64,000 bases of DNA from Robertmurraya andreesenii (GCF_030813005.1 NZ_JAUSTU010000006.1:143402-207401); one strand, 5' to 3'. Positions 44,657 through 53,862 are shown, numbered from the stretch's first letter. A program made the numbers and translations. Notes: a model not told the origin generated them from the sequence alone.

Positions 44657-44686
44657 ATTATAGCAACAATAAAAAAAGATAGTCAA
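44657..44686 (-). promoter_or_regulatory. Promoter of lsrR-lsrK-cupin
   Basis: On the minus strand, TTGACT (44686-44681), an 18-base spacer and a perfect TATAAT (44662-44657). Predicted transcription start near 44650, inside the candidate operator. Confidence 0.7.
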
Positions 44687-44834
44687 TATTAGTGATGAAT
44701 AATTTTGAGAGGGATATAGTTGATGTAATCCCTTAATTTATAAGTATCCTTCGTGAATTGTATATCTATCTTGATTTAAATATATGTACGTTTAGTGAAC
44801 AATCGAAATAGTTAAAAAAATAATAAAATGATAC

Positions 44835-44863
44835 TTGATTAATAAATTGTTTTTATTTATAAT
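44835..44863 (+). promoter_or_regulatory. Promoter of lsrACDBF
   Basis: TTGATT (44835-44840), 17-base spacer, perfect TATAAT (44858-44863), 80 bases before the lsrA start. Predicted start of transcription near 44870. Confidence 0.7.
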
Positions 44864-44876
44864 TTGGATTAATTAA

Positions 44877-44891
44877 AGAAAGCGATTTCAA
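44877..44891. promoter_or_regulatory. Catabolite response element (cre) in the lsrA leader
   Basis: On the minus strand, the sequence TTGAAATCGCTTTCT matches the degenerate cre consensus WTGNAANCGNWNNCW at every position. It lies a few bases downstream of the predicted transcription start, where CcpA acts as a roadblock. This would tie AI-2 uptake to sugar supply, as cAMP-CRP does in E. coli. Confidence 0.65.
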
Positions 44892-44942
44892 TTCTAACTG
44901 GATACATACACGTATTTTTTAGGAAGGTATGGAGGGGCTTTT

Positions 44943-46448
44943 ATGGAAGGTTCAAGACTGCTCGTAAAATTAGAAAATATCCAGAAATCATTTAATCAAA
45001 ACAAAGTTCTAAAAGGTGTTTCTCTTGAAATAAGTGAATCAGAGGTTATTTCCATTATTGGCGGTAATGGAGCGGGAAAAAGCACTTTAATGAAAATTTT
45101 AACAGGTGTTTATAAAGAGGATGAAGGTAGTATAGAAATCCGGGGAAATAAGATTTCGAATTATAGCCCTGCAATCGCCAATAAGTTGGGGATATACCTA
45201 GTTCCACAAGAGCCATTATTATTTCCAAATATGACTGTTGAGCAGAACCTTACCATTGGATTTGATAAAACTAAGGCTGAAGTCAGGGAGTCTGCGAAAA
45301 GTCTAATCGAGCAATTAGGTTGGAATTTAGATCTAAATAGACTTGCTCTATCGTTATCCATAGCAGAACAGCAACAGGTTGAAATTATTAAGGGGCTGTT
45401 AAGAGACGCAAAAGTTCTTATCTTGGATGAACCAACCTCTTCGTTAACATTTGCAGAAACTGAGTCTTTGTTTAAATTGATTGAACAATTAAAAGCCTCT
45501 GGAGTAGGGATTTTTTACATCACACATCGATTGGACGAGGTCTTTCAAATTTCCACACATGCAGTTATCTTACGGGATGGTAAAGTTACCCTTAAAGGTC
45601 AAATTAATAACTTCACAAAGGATATGTTAATCAAGGGACTATTGCCTCTTGATAGTGAGAAAGGCGAGAGTAACGTTTTTCGGAAGGAATATATTGATCG
45701 TAGTCACGAAGAGCCAATACTTAAGGTAGAGAAACTTTGTGGAGATGGCTTTAAAGATATTAGTTTTAATGTATATAGGGGAGAAGTTGTTGGTCTTGCG
45801 GGTCTAGTTGGGGCTGGGAGAACTGAAATTGCAGAGGCTATTTATGGTATTAACCAAGTTCAAAGTGGAAAAGTTTATTTGAATGGTAAAGATATCACGG
45901 ATTTAGCAGCTAATGAAACGATTGAAAGCGGGTTAGCATACATTCCTGAAGACAGATTCTTAAACGGAATTTTTTCCATTAGTTCTGTGAGTAGCAATGT
46001 AACCGCTCAAGTAATTAAGAAGCGTCGTTTCTTCCTCGATAAAAAATTTGAAAAAGAGATTACCGATGAATATGTAAGCAAACTAAGCATTAAGATTAGT
46101 AGTCATGATGACGAGATTAAATCATTATCTGGTGGAAATCAACAAAAGGTAGTAATTGCAAGAATCTTATCAACAAATCCACAGCTCATAATTATGGATG
46201 AACCAACAAGAGGAATTGACGCAGCTGCTAGAAGTGATATCTATTCCATTATTATGCAGTTGAAAGAGCAGGGTTACTCGATCTTACTCATCTCATCTGA
46301 TTTAGAAGAAATTGAAAGAATCAGTGATAGAATTTATGCAATTTACCGAGGAACCTGTAGGGTTTGTTTAGGAATAGATGAAATAAATGCAACAAACGTG
46401 ATGAATGCAGCTTTTGGCACATATAAAGGAAGTGAAAGACATGCCTAA
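44943..46448 (+). CDS. lsrA: AI-2 ABC transporter ATP-binding protein LsrA
   Basis: A 501-residue protein with two tandem ABC domains, as in the sugar-type ATPases (RbsA, LsrA). The first has Walker A GGNGAGKST at 40-48, signature LSIAEQQQVEI and Walker B VLILDEPTSSL. The second has the usual degenerate Walker A GLVGAGRTE and signature LSGGNQQKVVIAR. It powers AI-2 import through LsrC and LsrD. GGAGGGG lies five bases before the ATG. Its last codons overlap the lsrC start by eight bases. Confidence 0.95.
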   Translation: MEGSRLLVKLENIQKSFNQNKVLKGVSLEISESEVISIIGGNGAGKSTLMKILTGVYKEDEGSIEIRGNKISNYSPAIANKLGIYLVPQEPLLFPNMTVEQNLTIGFDKTKAEVRESAKSLIEQLGWNLDLNRLALSLSIAEQQQVEIIKGLLRDAKVLILDEPTSSLTFAETESLFKLIEQLKASGVGIFYITHRLDEVFQISTHAVILRDGKVTLKGQINNFTKDMLIKGLLPLDSEKGESNVFRKEYIDRSHEEPILKVEKLCGDGFKDISFNVYRGEVVGLAGLVGAGRTEIAEAIYGINQVQSGKVYLNGKDITDLAANETIESGLAYIPEDRFLNGIFSISSVSSNVTAQVIKKRRFFLDKKFEKEITDEYVSKLSIKISSHDDEIKSLSGGNQQKVVIARILSTNPQLIIMDEPTRGIDAAARSDIYSIIMQLKEQGYSILLISSDLEEIERISDRIYAIYRGTCRVCLGIDEINATNVMNAAFGTYKGSERHA

Positions 46449-47442
46449 ACTTACAAGCTTTCATAAGCATAGAGAATTTAGGACAATTATATTCCTAGTC
46501 TTACTTTTCATTATTGTAGGTCTAGTAAACTCTGATTTCATCTCAGCTGGAAATATTCAAAATGCGCTCAAAAACAGCTTGCTCTATATTGTGTTAGCGA
46601 TGGGGATGACATTCGTCTTGTTAACAGGTGAAATCGATATCTCAATCGGTGCAGTGCTAGGGCTAAGTGCTGCTGTAAGTGGAGTTATTCTTAGAGATGG
46701 AGGGAGCATTTTTATAGCTGTTATAACGGCTATCGCAATTGGTGCTGTAATCGGCTTAATTAATGGCTTTGGAGTTACTAAATTAAAAATTTCCTCCTTT
46801 ATTATGACGTTAGGGATGTTGGAAATTGTTAGGGTGACCCAAGTTATTTTTACAAAAGGTCAATGGGTTGAGAATCTTCCAGAAAGTTTTAAACATATTT
46901 CACAAATGAAAGTTTTGGGAATAAATTTCCTAACCATTATTGTTATTTTAGCAGTCATTCTTGTTCATCTTTTCTTGTCTAATAGTAAAAAGGGAAGATA
47001 TTTCGCTGCTATTGGTGATAACGAGGATGGTGCGGTATTAATCGGAATACCTGTTAAGAGATTTAAAATTATCGCTTTCGTCATTAATAGTGTTTGTGCT
47101 TCTATAGCAGGATTAATATTTGCTAGTCAGATTGGATTTATATCAACAACGGCTGGAGTAGGAATCGAAATGACGGTTATCGCAGCAGCTGTCCTGGGAG
47201 GGGTAAGTTTAAGTGGAGGTATTGGATCCATTGTTGGTGCTTCAATAGGCGCTATTATCATGAGCTCAATTAACTCTGCACTCGTATTCTTGAAGGTTCC
47301 TGCATTCTGGAACTCAGCCATTTCAGGTTCTCTTTTAATTATAATCGTTGTTGTTGATGCAATAATTTCACGCCGCAACACCAAGAAAACAATAAAGGAA
47401 AGATTAAATGCAAGGGTCCTAAACTATCAGGAGGAGGTGTGA
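46441..47442 (+). CDS. lsrC: AI-2 ABC transporter permease LsrC
   Basis: A 333-residue permease of the RbsC type with eight to ten membrane segments. The conserved stretch FVLLTGEIDISIGAVLGLSA (about residues 58-77) and the C-terminal AAAVLGGVSLSGGIGSIVGA are hallmarks. ATG at 46441 overlaps the lsrA stop and has AAAGGAAG upstream; a further in-frame ATG at 46405 lies deeper within lsrA. It would form a heterodimer with LsrD. Confidence 0.94.
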   Translation: MPKLTSFHKHREFRTIIFLVLLFIIVGLVNSDFISAGNIQNALKNSLLYIVLAMGMTFVLLTGEIDISIGAVLGLSAAVSGVILRDGGSIFIAVITAIAIGAVIGLINGFGVTKLKISSFIMTLGMLEIVRVTQVIFTKGQWVENLPESFKHISQMKVLGINFLTIIVILAVILVHLFLSNSKKGRYFAAIGDNEDGAVLIGIPVKRFKIIAFVINSVCASIAGLIFASQIGFISTTAGVGIEMTVIAAAVLGGVSLSGGIGSIVGASIGAIIMSSINSALVFLKVPAFWNSAISGSLLIIIVVVDAIISRRNTKKTIKERLNARVLNYQEEV

Positions 47443-47449
47443 GGTTAGT

Positions 47450-48457
47450 ATGATGAAAAAAATACCAAAACGGAACTTAGTATTACTAGCAACTTTAGTA
47501 GCAGAAGTCGTAATTTTCGGCATGATCAATCCAAGATTCTGGAATATTAACATTCTATTAAATAGTTTTAACGATTTTGTAGGAATTGCGATTATCGCTT
47601 TCTTTGTTACCTTCGTAATTATTACTGGCGGTATAGATATATCTGGAGGCTCTATTATTGGACTAACTTCAGTGGTTACAGGATTATTGGCTCAAGTGGT
47701 TGGGATGAATATCTGGAGCGCTGCACTTTTAGCAGTATTAGTTGGCGGCTTATGTGGCTTATTAAATGGTATTCTAATCGCCTATGCCAGAGTTCAAGCG
47801 ATGGTTATTACACTAGGTGGAATGCTCTTGTATAGTGGTATTGCACTAGTGCTGGTTGGTATATCCGGAGCAAGTACTTATGAAGGAATTTCTGGATTTT
47901 CGGAGGGGTTCATTAATTTAGCAAATGGGAAGTTATTTGGTATTCCACACTCCGTTATCGTATTTGTTGTCATGCTGCTCATCGCCTATATCCTTTTACA
48001 TAGGACTAGGTATGGTAGATATATTTATTTAACTGGAATCAACCAAAATGCTGGAGAGTACTCAGGGATTGATACTCGAAAAATAATGGCTAGTACCTAT
48101 GTATTATCAGGGCTAAGTGCGGGGATTGCTGGGGTTATTTTGACATCATACTTAGGGAGTTCCAGAGCAGATTTTGGTGCTGAATATTTAATGCCGATAT
48201 TAACTGCTGTTGTATTAGGAGGCACCTTAATAACTGGCGGTAAAGGGGGTGTTATCGGGACAGCTCTCGCAAGTATTATTATAGGTTTTCTAAAATTAGG
48301 CTTGCAGATGGGTGGGGTCCAAACACAGTATATAGGCTTAGCTACAGGGTTTCTCTTGATTATTTCGGTAGCTTTAATGGGAGGTCAAGAAATCAAGACA
48401 AGCATGAAAAGATTATTAACTATTAAAAAGGATAGAGGAGGTAGTCTAAATGCGTAA
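47450..48457 (+). CDS. lsrD: AI-2 ABC transporter permease LsrD
   Basis: A 335-residue second permease of the same family, with VIITGGIDISGGSIIGLTSV near residue 62 and the C-terminal AVVLGGTLITGGKGGVIGTA block. It starts seven bases after lsrC behind GAGG, and its stop overlaps the lsrB start by eight bases. Assignment to LsrD rather than another sugar permease rests on the complete lsr gene order. Confidence 0.93.
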   Translation: MMKKIPKRNLVLLATLVAEVVIFGMINPRFWNINILLNSFNDFVGIAIIAFFVTFVIITGGIDISGGSIIGLTSVVTGLLAQVVGMNIWSAALLAVLVGGLCGLLNGILIAYARVQAMVITLGGMLLYSGIALVLVGISGASTYEGISGFSEGFINLANGKLFGIPHSVIVFVVMLLIAYILLHRTRYGRYIYLTGINQNAGEYSGIDTRKIMASTYVLSGLSAGIAGVILTSYLGSSRADFGAEYLMPILTAVVLGGTLITGGKGGVIGTALASIIIGFLKLGLQMGGVQTQYIGLATGFLLIISVALMGGQEIKTSMKRLLTIKKDRGGSLNA

Positions 48458-49535
48458 ATCAAAATTCTTTAAAGCATTAACAGGTTTGGCTCTATCAACA
48501 ATGTTATTAGCAGCTTGTAATAGTGACGATGCTGGAAGCACCCCAAAAGGTGACAATGGAGGAAAAAAGGATGCAAAGGATATTGAAGTAGTCTTCATTC
48601 CAAAAATGACAGGAAACTCCTTCTTTGAGTCTGGAAATGATGGTGCTCAAGAAATGGCTGAGAAGATCGGCTTTAAAGTTAAGTATGATGGTGCACCTGA
48701 AGGTACCGTTGCAAACCAAGTTCAAATTATTAACAGTGCAGTAAATAGTGGTGCAGATGCAATTGCAATTTCGTCGGTTTCTTCTGACGGCTTGAATCAA
48801 GCGTTACAAAAAGCATTAGATGCAGGAATCAAAGTAGTGACTTGGGATTCCGATGTTGATCCTAAATATCGAACAGCTTATATCAATCAAGGTACACCGG
48901 AATTATTAGGTTCAATGCTTGTAGATATGGCAGCAGGCCAACTTGAAAATCCGAATGAAGCACAACAAGTAGCTTGGTTCTACTCAAGTCCAACTGTTCC
49001 TGACCAAAACTCATGGGTTGATTATGCAAATAAATATATAAAAGAAAAATACCCTAAGTGGGAAGTTGTTACTACTCAATTTGGTGAAGGGAACGAACAA
49101 TTATCTCTTCAAGTAGGTGAAAGTATTTTAGATACTTACCCTGATATTGATATTATCATTTGCCCTGATTCAACTGCCCTTCCAGCAATGGCACAGGCAG
49201 CTCAAAACAAGGGTTTAAACAAAAAGGATGTCATTATTACAGGATTCGCAACACCTAACTCAATGAGACAGTATATTGAAAATGACACAATTGAAAATCA
49301 TGGTTTATGGGATGTTAAGGACCAAGGTGCACTCGCGGTCTATATTGCTTATCACTTAGCGCTAGGCAATGAGTTAAAAGTAGGCGATACATTAGATGTT
49401 CCTGAAATTGGTCAAGTAAAAGTAGAGTCTAATAAAATTCAAGGCTATGACTATGAAGCTGATGATTCAGGGATCATTGTTTTACCAGAAAGAACGGTTT
49501 TTACAAAGGATAATACAAAAGACTATGATTTCTAA
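48450..49535 (+). CDS. lsrB: AI-2 binding lipoprotein LsrB
   Basis: A 361-residue binding protein. The lipoprotein signal ends at C23 (LLAAC). The mature part follows Salmonella LsrB closely: IPKMTGNSFFESG, VTWDSDVDP, INQGTPELLGSMLVDMAA, FYSSPTVPDQNSWV and the C-terminal QGYDYEADDSGIIVLPER. Residues known to contact AI-2 in LsrB are kept: the lysine of IPK, an aspartate in WDSD and the Asp-Gln of PDQN. One contact region differs (PDS where Salmonella has PDA). It hands AI-2 to LsrCD and may also present it to a chemoreceptor. Confidence 0.95.
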   Translation: MRKSKFFKALTGLALSTMLLAACNSDDAGSTPKGDNGGKKDAKDIEVVFIPKMTGNSFFESGNDGAQEMAEKIGFKVKYDGAPEGTVANQVQIINSAVNSGADAIAISSVSSDGLNQALQKALDAGIKVVTWDSDVDPKYRTAYINQGTPELLGSMLVDMAAGQLENPNEAQQVAWFYSSPTVPDQNSWVDYANKYIKEKYPKWEVVTTQFGEGNEQLSLQVGESILDTYPDIDIIICPDSTALPAMAQAAQNKGLNKKDVIITGFATPNSMRQYIENDTIENHGLWDVKDQGALAVYIAYHLALGNELKVGDTLDVPEIGQVKVESNKIQGYDYEADDSGIIVLPERTVFTKDNTKDYDF

Positions 49536-49578
49536 TCTCAAAGATTCATAGAATTACAGCAAAGAAAGGAAGATAAAA

Positions 49579-50472
49579 GTGGCAGATATTATTGGAAATA
49601 AGGCAGCGAAAAATTTTTCAGAGGATGTTCCATTTTCAAATCATGGTAACTATCATGTAAAAGGTGCTTCAAACTTAGACTGGGGAATGAAGGACCGATT
49701 ATCAAGAATTTTTAATCCAGAGACTGGCAAAACCGTAATGCTGGCATTTGATCATGGGTACTTTATGGGCCCAACATCTGGGTTGGAAAGATTAGATATT
49801 CTTATTCCAAAGTTAGCAAATTATGCAGATTGCTTGATGGGTACTAGAGGTGCGATTAGAAGTAGTGTCCCCCCTACATTCAATAAATCTATCGCATTAA
49901 GAGCATCATCAGGTTCAAGTGTTTTACAGGATGATTTAAGTCATGAATCAATGGTAGTTGACATTGAAGATGCCATTCGAATGAATGCTAGCGCAATAGC
50001 AATTCAAACCTTCATTGGTGCGGACGGACAGAAAGAAACTATTGAACAATTGAATAAAGCGGTTAATCTAGGCACTAGATATTCGATTCCTACATTAGGT
50101 GTTGTTGCTGTAGGAAAAGAAATGGAGCGAACTACTCAATTCTTCTTGTTAGCAACGAGAATGTTAGCTGAATTTGGTGCTTCAATTGTTAAAACATATT
50201 ATTGCGATGATTTTGAAAAAGTAGCGGCCGCTTGTCCTGTACCGTTGGTTGTTGCAGGTGGAAAGAAGATTCATGAGAAGGACGCTTTAACTTTAGCTTA
50301 TAACTCCATCCAAGGAGGAGCAGCTGGAGTTGATATGGGAAGAAACATTTTCCAATCAAATTTCCCTGAGGAAATGATTCAAGCTGTAAATAAAGTAGTT
50401 CATGAGGGGTACACGGATAAAGAGGCTTATGATTTCTTCCTTGACCTAACAAACGTCAGCACTAAGGCTTAA
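49579..50472 (+). CDS. lsrF: Phospho-AI-2 aldolase/thiolase LsrF
   Basis: A 297-residue class I aldolase-fold enzyme. In E. coli, LsrF transfers an acetyl group from the isomerised phospho-AI-2 (3-hydroxy-5-phosphonooxypentane-2,4-dione) to CoA. The Schiff-base lysine is in ASIVKTYYCDDF (near residue 205), and MLAFDHGYFMGPTSGLERL is the family's N-terminal signature. GTG at 49579 has AAAGGAAG upstream. It ends the lsr operon; a terminator follows. LsrF needs an isomerase step before it (LsrG in enterics), for which the cupin is the only local candidate. Confidence 0.95.
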   Translation: MADIIGNKAAKNFSEDVPFSNHGNYHVKGASNLDWGMKDRLSRIFNPETGKTVMLAFDHGYFMGPTSGLERLDILIPKLANYADCLMGTRGAIRSSVPPTFNKSIALRASSGSSVLQDDLSHESMVVDIEDAIRMNASAIAIQTFIGADGQKETIEQLNKAVNLGTRYSIPTLGVVAVGKEMERTTQFFLLATRMLAEFGASIVKTYYCDDFEKVAAACPVPLVVAGGKKIHEKDALTLAYNSIQGGAAGVDMGRNIFQSNFPEEMIQAVNKVVHEGYTDKEAYDFFLDLTNVSTKA

Positions 50473-50501
50473 TTTTTCAATAGGGATTGACTAGTTAACT
50501 T

Positions 50502-50545
50502 AGGGAGAAGCTTCTACTATATAGGGTAGGGGCTTTCCCTTTTTT
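50502..50545 (+). terminator. Terminator after lsrF
   Basis: AGGGAGAAGC (50502-50511) pairs with GCTTTCCCT (50532-50540) with one bulged G, then TTTTT. It separates lsrF from the next gene but may be leaky, since the DJ-1 gene starts only 28 bases later. Confidence 0.7.
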
Positions 50546-50572
50546 AAAAAAATTTCTTCTGGAGGTAATAAA

Positions 50573-51082
50573 ATGGCGAAAGTAGCTTTTCTTCTAGCAC
50601 CAGGCTTCGAGGACTCTGAAATGAAAAATCCATATGAAGCAGTCAAGGAAGCAGGACATGAGACGGTCATTATCGGGAATGCAAAAGGAATAATATGCGA
50701 AGGAAAGAAAAATACAGTTTCTTATGAAATTGAACTAGCAGCCTCTGAAGCTAATGCAAGTGAGTTTGATGCAGTAGTCATACCAGGTGGTAGTGCACCT
50801 GAAGAATTGAGGGTTAATCAAGAAATAGTAGAATTTGTAAAGGCTCTAAATAATCAAACGAAAATAATTGCTGGAATCTGTCACGGTCCACAGGTCATGA
50901 TAAGTGCTGATATTCTTAAGGGGAAAGAACTTACTTGTTATATTGGTATTCGCGATGACGTTATTAATAGCGGTGCAAAATACAAAGATGAAGAAGTTGT
51001 GGTAAGTCAAAACATCATTACTTCAAGGACTCCAAAGGATGAGCCAGCTTTTATTAGAGAAATTTTAGCGAAGCTTAATTAA
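50573..51082 (+). CDS. DJ-1/PfpI family protein
   Basis: A 169-residue class I glutamine amidotransferase-like protein of the DJ-1/PfpI branch. The nucleophile-elbow cysteine is in IAGICHGPQVM (about residue 103), and the glutamate near residue 15 (GFEDSEM) is in the usual activating place. Related proteins act as proteases, chaperones or deglycases, and several remove reactive dicarbonyls. That would suit a place beside genes handling AI-2, a reactive dicarbonyl, but this is inference. GGAGG precedes the ATG. Confidence 0.88.
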   Translation: MAKVAFLLAPGFEDSEMKNPYEAVKEAGHETVIIGNAKGIICEGKKNTVSYEIELAASEANASEFDAVVIPGGSAPEELRVNQEIVEFVKALNNQTKIIAGICHGPQVMISADILKGKELTCYIGIRDDVINSGAKYKDEEVVVSQNIITSRTPKDEPAFIREILAKLN

Positions 51083-51144
51083 GTGAAATCATTCATCATT
51101 ATTAAATTTACTTAAGTCCTTATCTTGGGAAGGAGGACGTCAAG

Positions 51145-52005
51145 GTGGGATTAGTCTCAATTAAACAAATGCTAACAAAAGCCTTAAGTGAGGGCTATGC
51201 TGTTGGGCATTTCGATATACATAATCTCGAATGGACGCAGGCCGTCTTAGAAGCAGCGGAGGTAGAAAAATCTCCTGTTATTCTGGGGGTGACTGAAGGG
51301 GCGGTTGATTATCTAGGTGGTTTTTCAGTCGCAGTGGCTATAGTAAAAGCACTAATGAATGAGATGTCCATTACCGTTCCAGTAGCACTTCACTTAGATC
51401 ATGGATCTAGTGTGGAAAATTGTAAAGCTGCTATAGATGCAGGATTTACCTCTGTTATGTTTGATGGTTCCCATTATTCTTTTAAAGAAAATGTAAGATT
51501 AACAGCACAGGTTGTTGAATACGCTCATAGACGTGGAATAACGGTTGAAGCAGAATTGGGAAGCATCGCTGGAGAAGAAGATGGCATTGTGTTGGAAGAA
51601 TCAATATATGCTGATCCACACGAATGTGCAGAGTTAGTCAAGAAGACGGGAATTGACTGTTTAGCTCCAGCCTTAGGATCCGTTCATGGGCTATACAAAG
51701 GGGAACCTAAGCTTGGGTTTGTGGAAATGAAGGAAATATCTCAAATCGTTGGTATTCCATTGGTCCTACATGGTAGTTCAGGGTTACCTGCAGAACAGAT
51801 AAAAAAGGCCATTTCACTAGGAACGGCAAAGATTAATGTAAATGCAGACAATCATCTGGCCTTTTCTAAAACCGTGAGAAACATTTTAAATCAAGATCCA
51901 GACATTTATGATGCTAGTAAATATATTCGCTATGGCCGAGAAGCTGTGAAAGAAACGGTTAGAGGAAAAATCCGACTATTTGGATCCACAGGTAAAGCTT
52001 TTTAG
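51145..52005 (+). CDS. Class II ketose-bisphosphate aldolase (FbaA/GatY/KbaY family)
   Basis: A 286-residue zinc-dependent aldolase. Zinc and catalytic residues are seen in LHLDHGSS, FDGSHYSFKENV, EAELGSIAGEEDG, LVLHGSSGLP and KINVNAD. GTG at 51145 has AAGGAGG eight bases upstream. Family members cleave fructose-1,6- or tagatose-1,6-bisphosphate or similar phosphorylated sugars. In this position it may process a phosphorylated product of AI-2 or a related sugar, but housekeeping-type or hexitol catabolism is equally possible. A very strong terminator follows. Confidence 0.9.
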   Translation: MGLVSIKQMLTKALSEGYAVGHFDIHNLEWTQAVLEAAEVEKSPVILGVTEGAVDYLGGFSVAVAIVKALMNEMSITVPVALHLDHGSSVENCKAAIDAGFTSVMFDGSHYSFKENVRLTAQVVEYAHRRGITVEAELGSIAGEEDGIVLEESIYADPHECAELVKKTGIDCLAPALGSVHGLYKGEPKLGFVEMKEISQIVGIPLVLHGSSGLPAEQIKKAISLGTAKINVNADNHLAFSKTVRNILNQDPDIYDASKYIRYGREAVKETVRGKIRLFGSTGKAF

Positions 52006-52011
52006 AGAAAT

Positions 52012-52054
52012 AATAATCCATAGTAGCTTATTTATTACTATGGATTATTTTATT
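52012..52054 (+). terminator. Terminator after the aldolase gene
   Basis: Perfect 14-bp stem, 52012-52025 with 52036-52049, ten-base loop, followed by TTTTATTT-type sequence. It lies inside a longer open frame upstream of the chemoreceptor, which confirms that the chemoreceptor starts downstream of it. Confidence 0.9.
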
Positions 52055-52102
52055 TCAGGTTTTTTGCTTGCTTTGAAAGAAGCGAAAGGAGTGGATAAAA
52101 AT

Positions 52103-53803
52103 ATGAATATGACTGTTAGGAAAAAAATCCTTCTTAGTTTTTTTTCGATAATCTTACTGTTAGCGATAGTAACAGGAATTACTTACTTTCAATTTGAGAA
52201 AATTGATAATAGGTACGCTTTATTGCTAGAAGGCAGCACAGAAAAAATTAAACTTACCAATGATTTAGTATTAAGCAATTCTGATGAAATTATGTATATT
52301 CAAAATTATTTGATAAGCGGGGATGAAAATTCGTTAAACAGTTTCAATACTACTAGAGAACATTTTCAAAATACGATTGAAACATTGAGAACATTAACAA
52401 CAGACGAAGAAGTAGGTATGACCCTTATCGATAATATCATGGCGGCAGAGGTAGAGTACTCTGCTATTGCAAGTAAGATGATTGAATATAAGAAATTAGA
52501 CTATTCAGAGCGATATATTCATGCCATGGAAAAAGAAGGCCAACCAGCTAAAGAGAAATTAACAGCACTAGCAAATGAACTATTAAATTATCAGCAAAAG
52601 AATCTAAACGCTATTAGTAAAGAGCTCTCAAAGCAAACGAAACTTATCATGGTTACTGTTCTTATTATTAGTATTATTGCCGTTTTGATGGGTGTAGCAA
52701 TCGCCTTAACTTTGAGTAAAAGTATTTCCGGTCCTGTTCAGCTTATTTCAAAGGGAGCAGAAGAAATAACGAAAGGCAACCTAATGATTGAAGCTATTAA
52801 GGTAAAAAGTAGAGATGAAATTGGAAAATTAGCTACATCATTCAACGAAATGGCAGAAACATTGAGAGAGATTATTCATGAGGTAAACCTTACATCTGAG
52901 CAGGTCGCATCTTCTTCTGAGGAATTAATGGCGAGTAGTGAACAGACGACTTCTGCAACAAACCAGGTTGTTCAATCCATTCAAGAAGTCTCTAATACGA
53001 TTGAAATCCAGGGAAGAAACACAGAGGAGAGTGTGAATGCCATCGCTGAAATCACGATTGGAGTTCAACGAATTGCTGATTCGACAGGAACGGTAGCAGA
53101 ATCAGCAAGTGAAACAACGAAGCAGGCCACTATCGGTAATGAATATATTCATAAGGTTGTTGGACAAATGGATGAAATTTATCGTTCCACAACGGATACA
53201 AATTCTATGATGAAGGCTTTAGAAAGCAGAACGAATGAAATTGGAGTAATTATAAGCGTTATAACGGATATTGCCGATCAAACCAATCTACTAGCATTAA
53301 ATGCAGCTATTGAATCAGCGCGAGCGGGGGAGCATGGCAAGGGTTTTGCTGTAGTAGCTGATGAAGTAAGGAAGCTTGCGGAGCAATCGAGGAAATCAGC
53401 TAATCAAATTGGAGAGATTATTCAACTGATCCAAAAAGATACTGGGAAAGCCGCGGAAATAACAAATGATGGAAATGAAATCGCAAAGAACGGACTTATA
53501 TTAGCGGAAGAAACAAGAAGGACATTTGACCAAATTCTAAGATCAATCGAGGGAGTGAATTCCCAAACACAAGAACTTTCTGCTATCTCAGAAGAGATGT
53601 CTGCCAGTATCGAACAGGTTCATACATTAATAGAAGAAGTAGCTCAGTTAGCAAGAATTTCTTCCAATAACACATCCGAAATTGCCTCGGCTTCACAGGA
53701 ACAATTAGCGACACTTGAAGAAGTCACTGCTTCCGCCACAGCGTTAGCGGAGAGGGCAGAGATCTTAAGAGGATTGATAAGTAAATTTAGACTAAGAGAT
53801 TAA
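52103..53803 (+). CDS. Methyl-accepting chemotaxis protein, four-helix-bundle sensor
   Basis: A 566-residue receptor. A membrane helix near residues 10-30 is followed by an extracellular four-helix-bundle domain (about 31-185), a second membrane helix (about 190-213), a HAMP domain with GPVQLISKGAEEITKGNL, and a signalling domain with the tip DIADQTNLLALNAAIESARA. ATG at 52103 has AAAGGAG upstream and lies after the preceding terminator. In E. coli, LsrB-bound AI-2 is sensed by the receptor Tsr, which has a four-helix-bundle sensor. A similar partnership here is possible from gene order only. Confidence 0.92.
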   Translation: MNMTVRKKILLSFFSIILLLAIVTGITYFQFEKIDNRYALLLEGSTEKIKLTNDLVLSNSDEIMYIQNYLISGDENSLNSFNTTREHFQNTIETLRTLTTDEEVGMTLIDNIMAAEVEYSAIASKMIEYKKLDYSERYIHAMEKEGQPAKEKLTALANELLNYQQKNLNAISKELSKQTKLIMVTVLIISIIAVLMGVAIALTLSKSISGPVQLISKGAEEITKGNLMIEAIKVKSRDEIGKLATSFNEMAETLREIIHEVNLTSEQVASSSEELMASSEQTTSATNQVVQSIQEVSNTIEIQGRNTEESVNAIAEITIGVQRIADSTGTVAESASETTKQATIGNEYIHKVVGQMDEIYRSTTDTNSMMKALESRTNEIGVIISVITDIADQTNLLALNAAIESARAGEHGKGFAVVADEVRKLAEQSRKSANQIGEIIQLIQKDTGKAAEITNDGNEIAKNGLILAEETRRTFDQILRSIEGVNSQTQELSAISEEMSASIEQVHTLIEEVAQLARISSNNTSEIASASQEQLATLEEVTASATALAERAEILRGLISKFRLRD

Positions 53804-53828
53804 TTTAGTCTTGAAATGGAGGGAAAAG

Positions 53829-53862
53829 AAGAAGATCCGATATTAAAGGATCTTCTTTCCTT
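53829..53862 (+). terminator. Terminator of the chemoreceptor gene
   Basis: AAGAAGATCC (53829-53838) pairs with GGATCTTCTT (53848-53857), then TCCTTTT. It overlaps the end of the convergent cysC gene. Confidence 0.7.

Noticed and set aside
51980..52102. N-terminal extension of the chemoreceptor
   Set aside because: It spans a perfect 14-bp terminator and the end of the aldolase gene; ATG at 52103 fits membrane topology.
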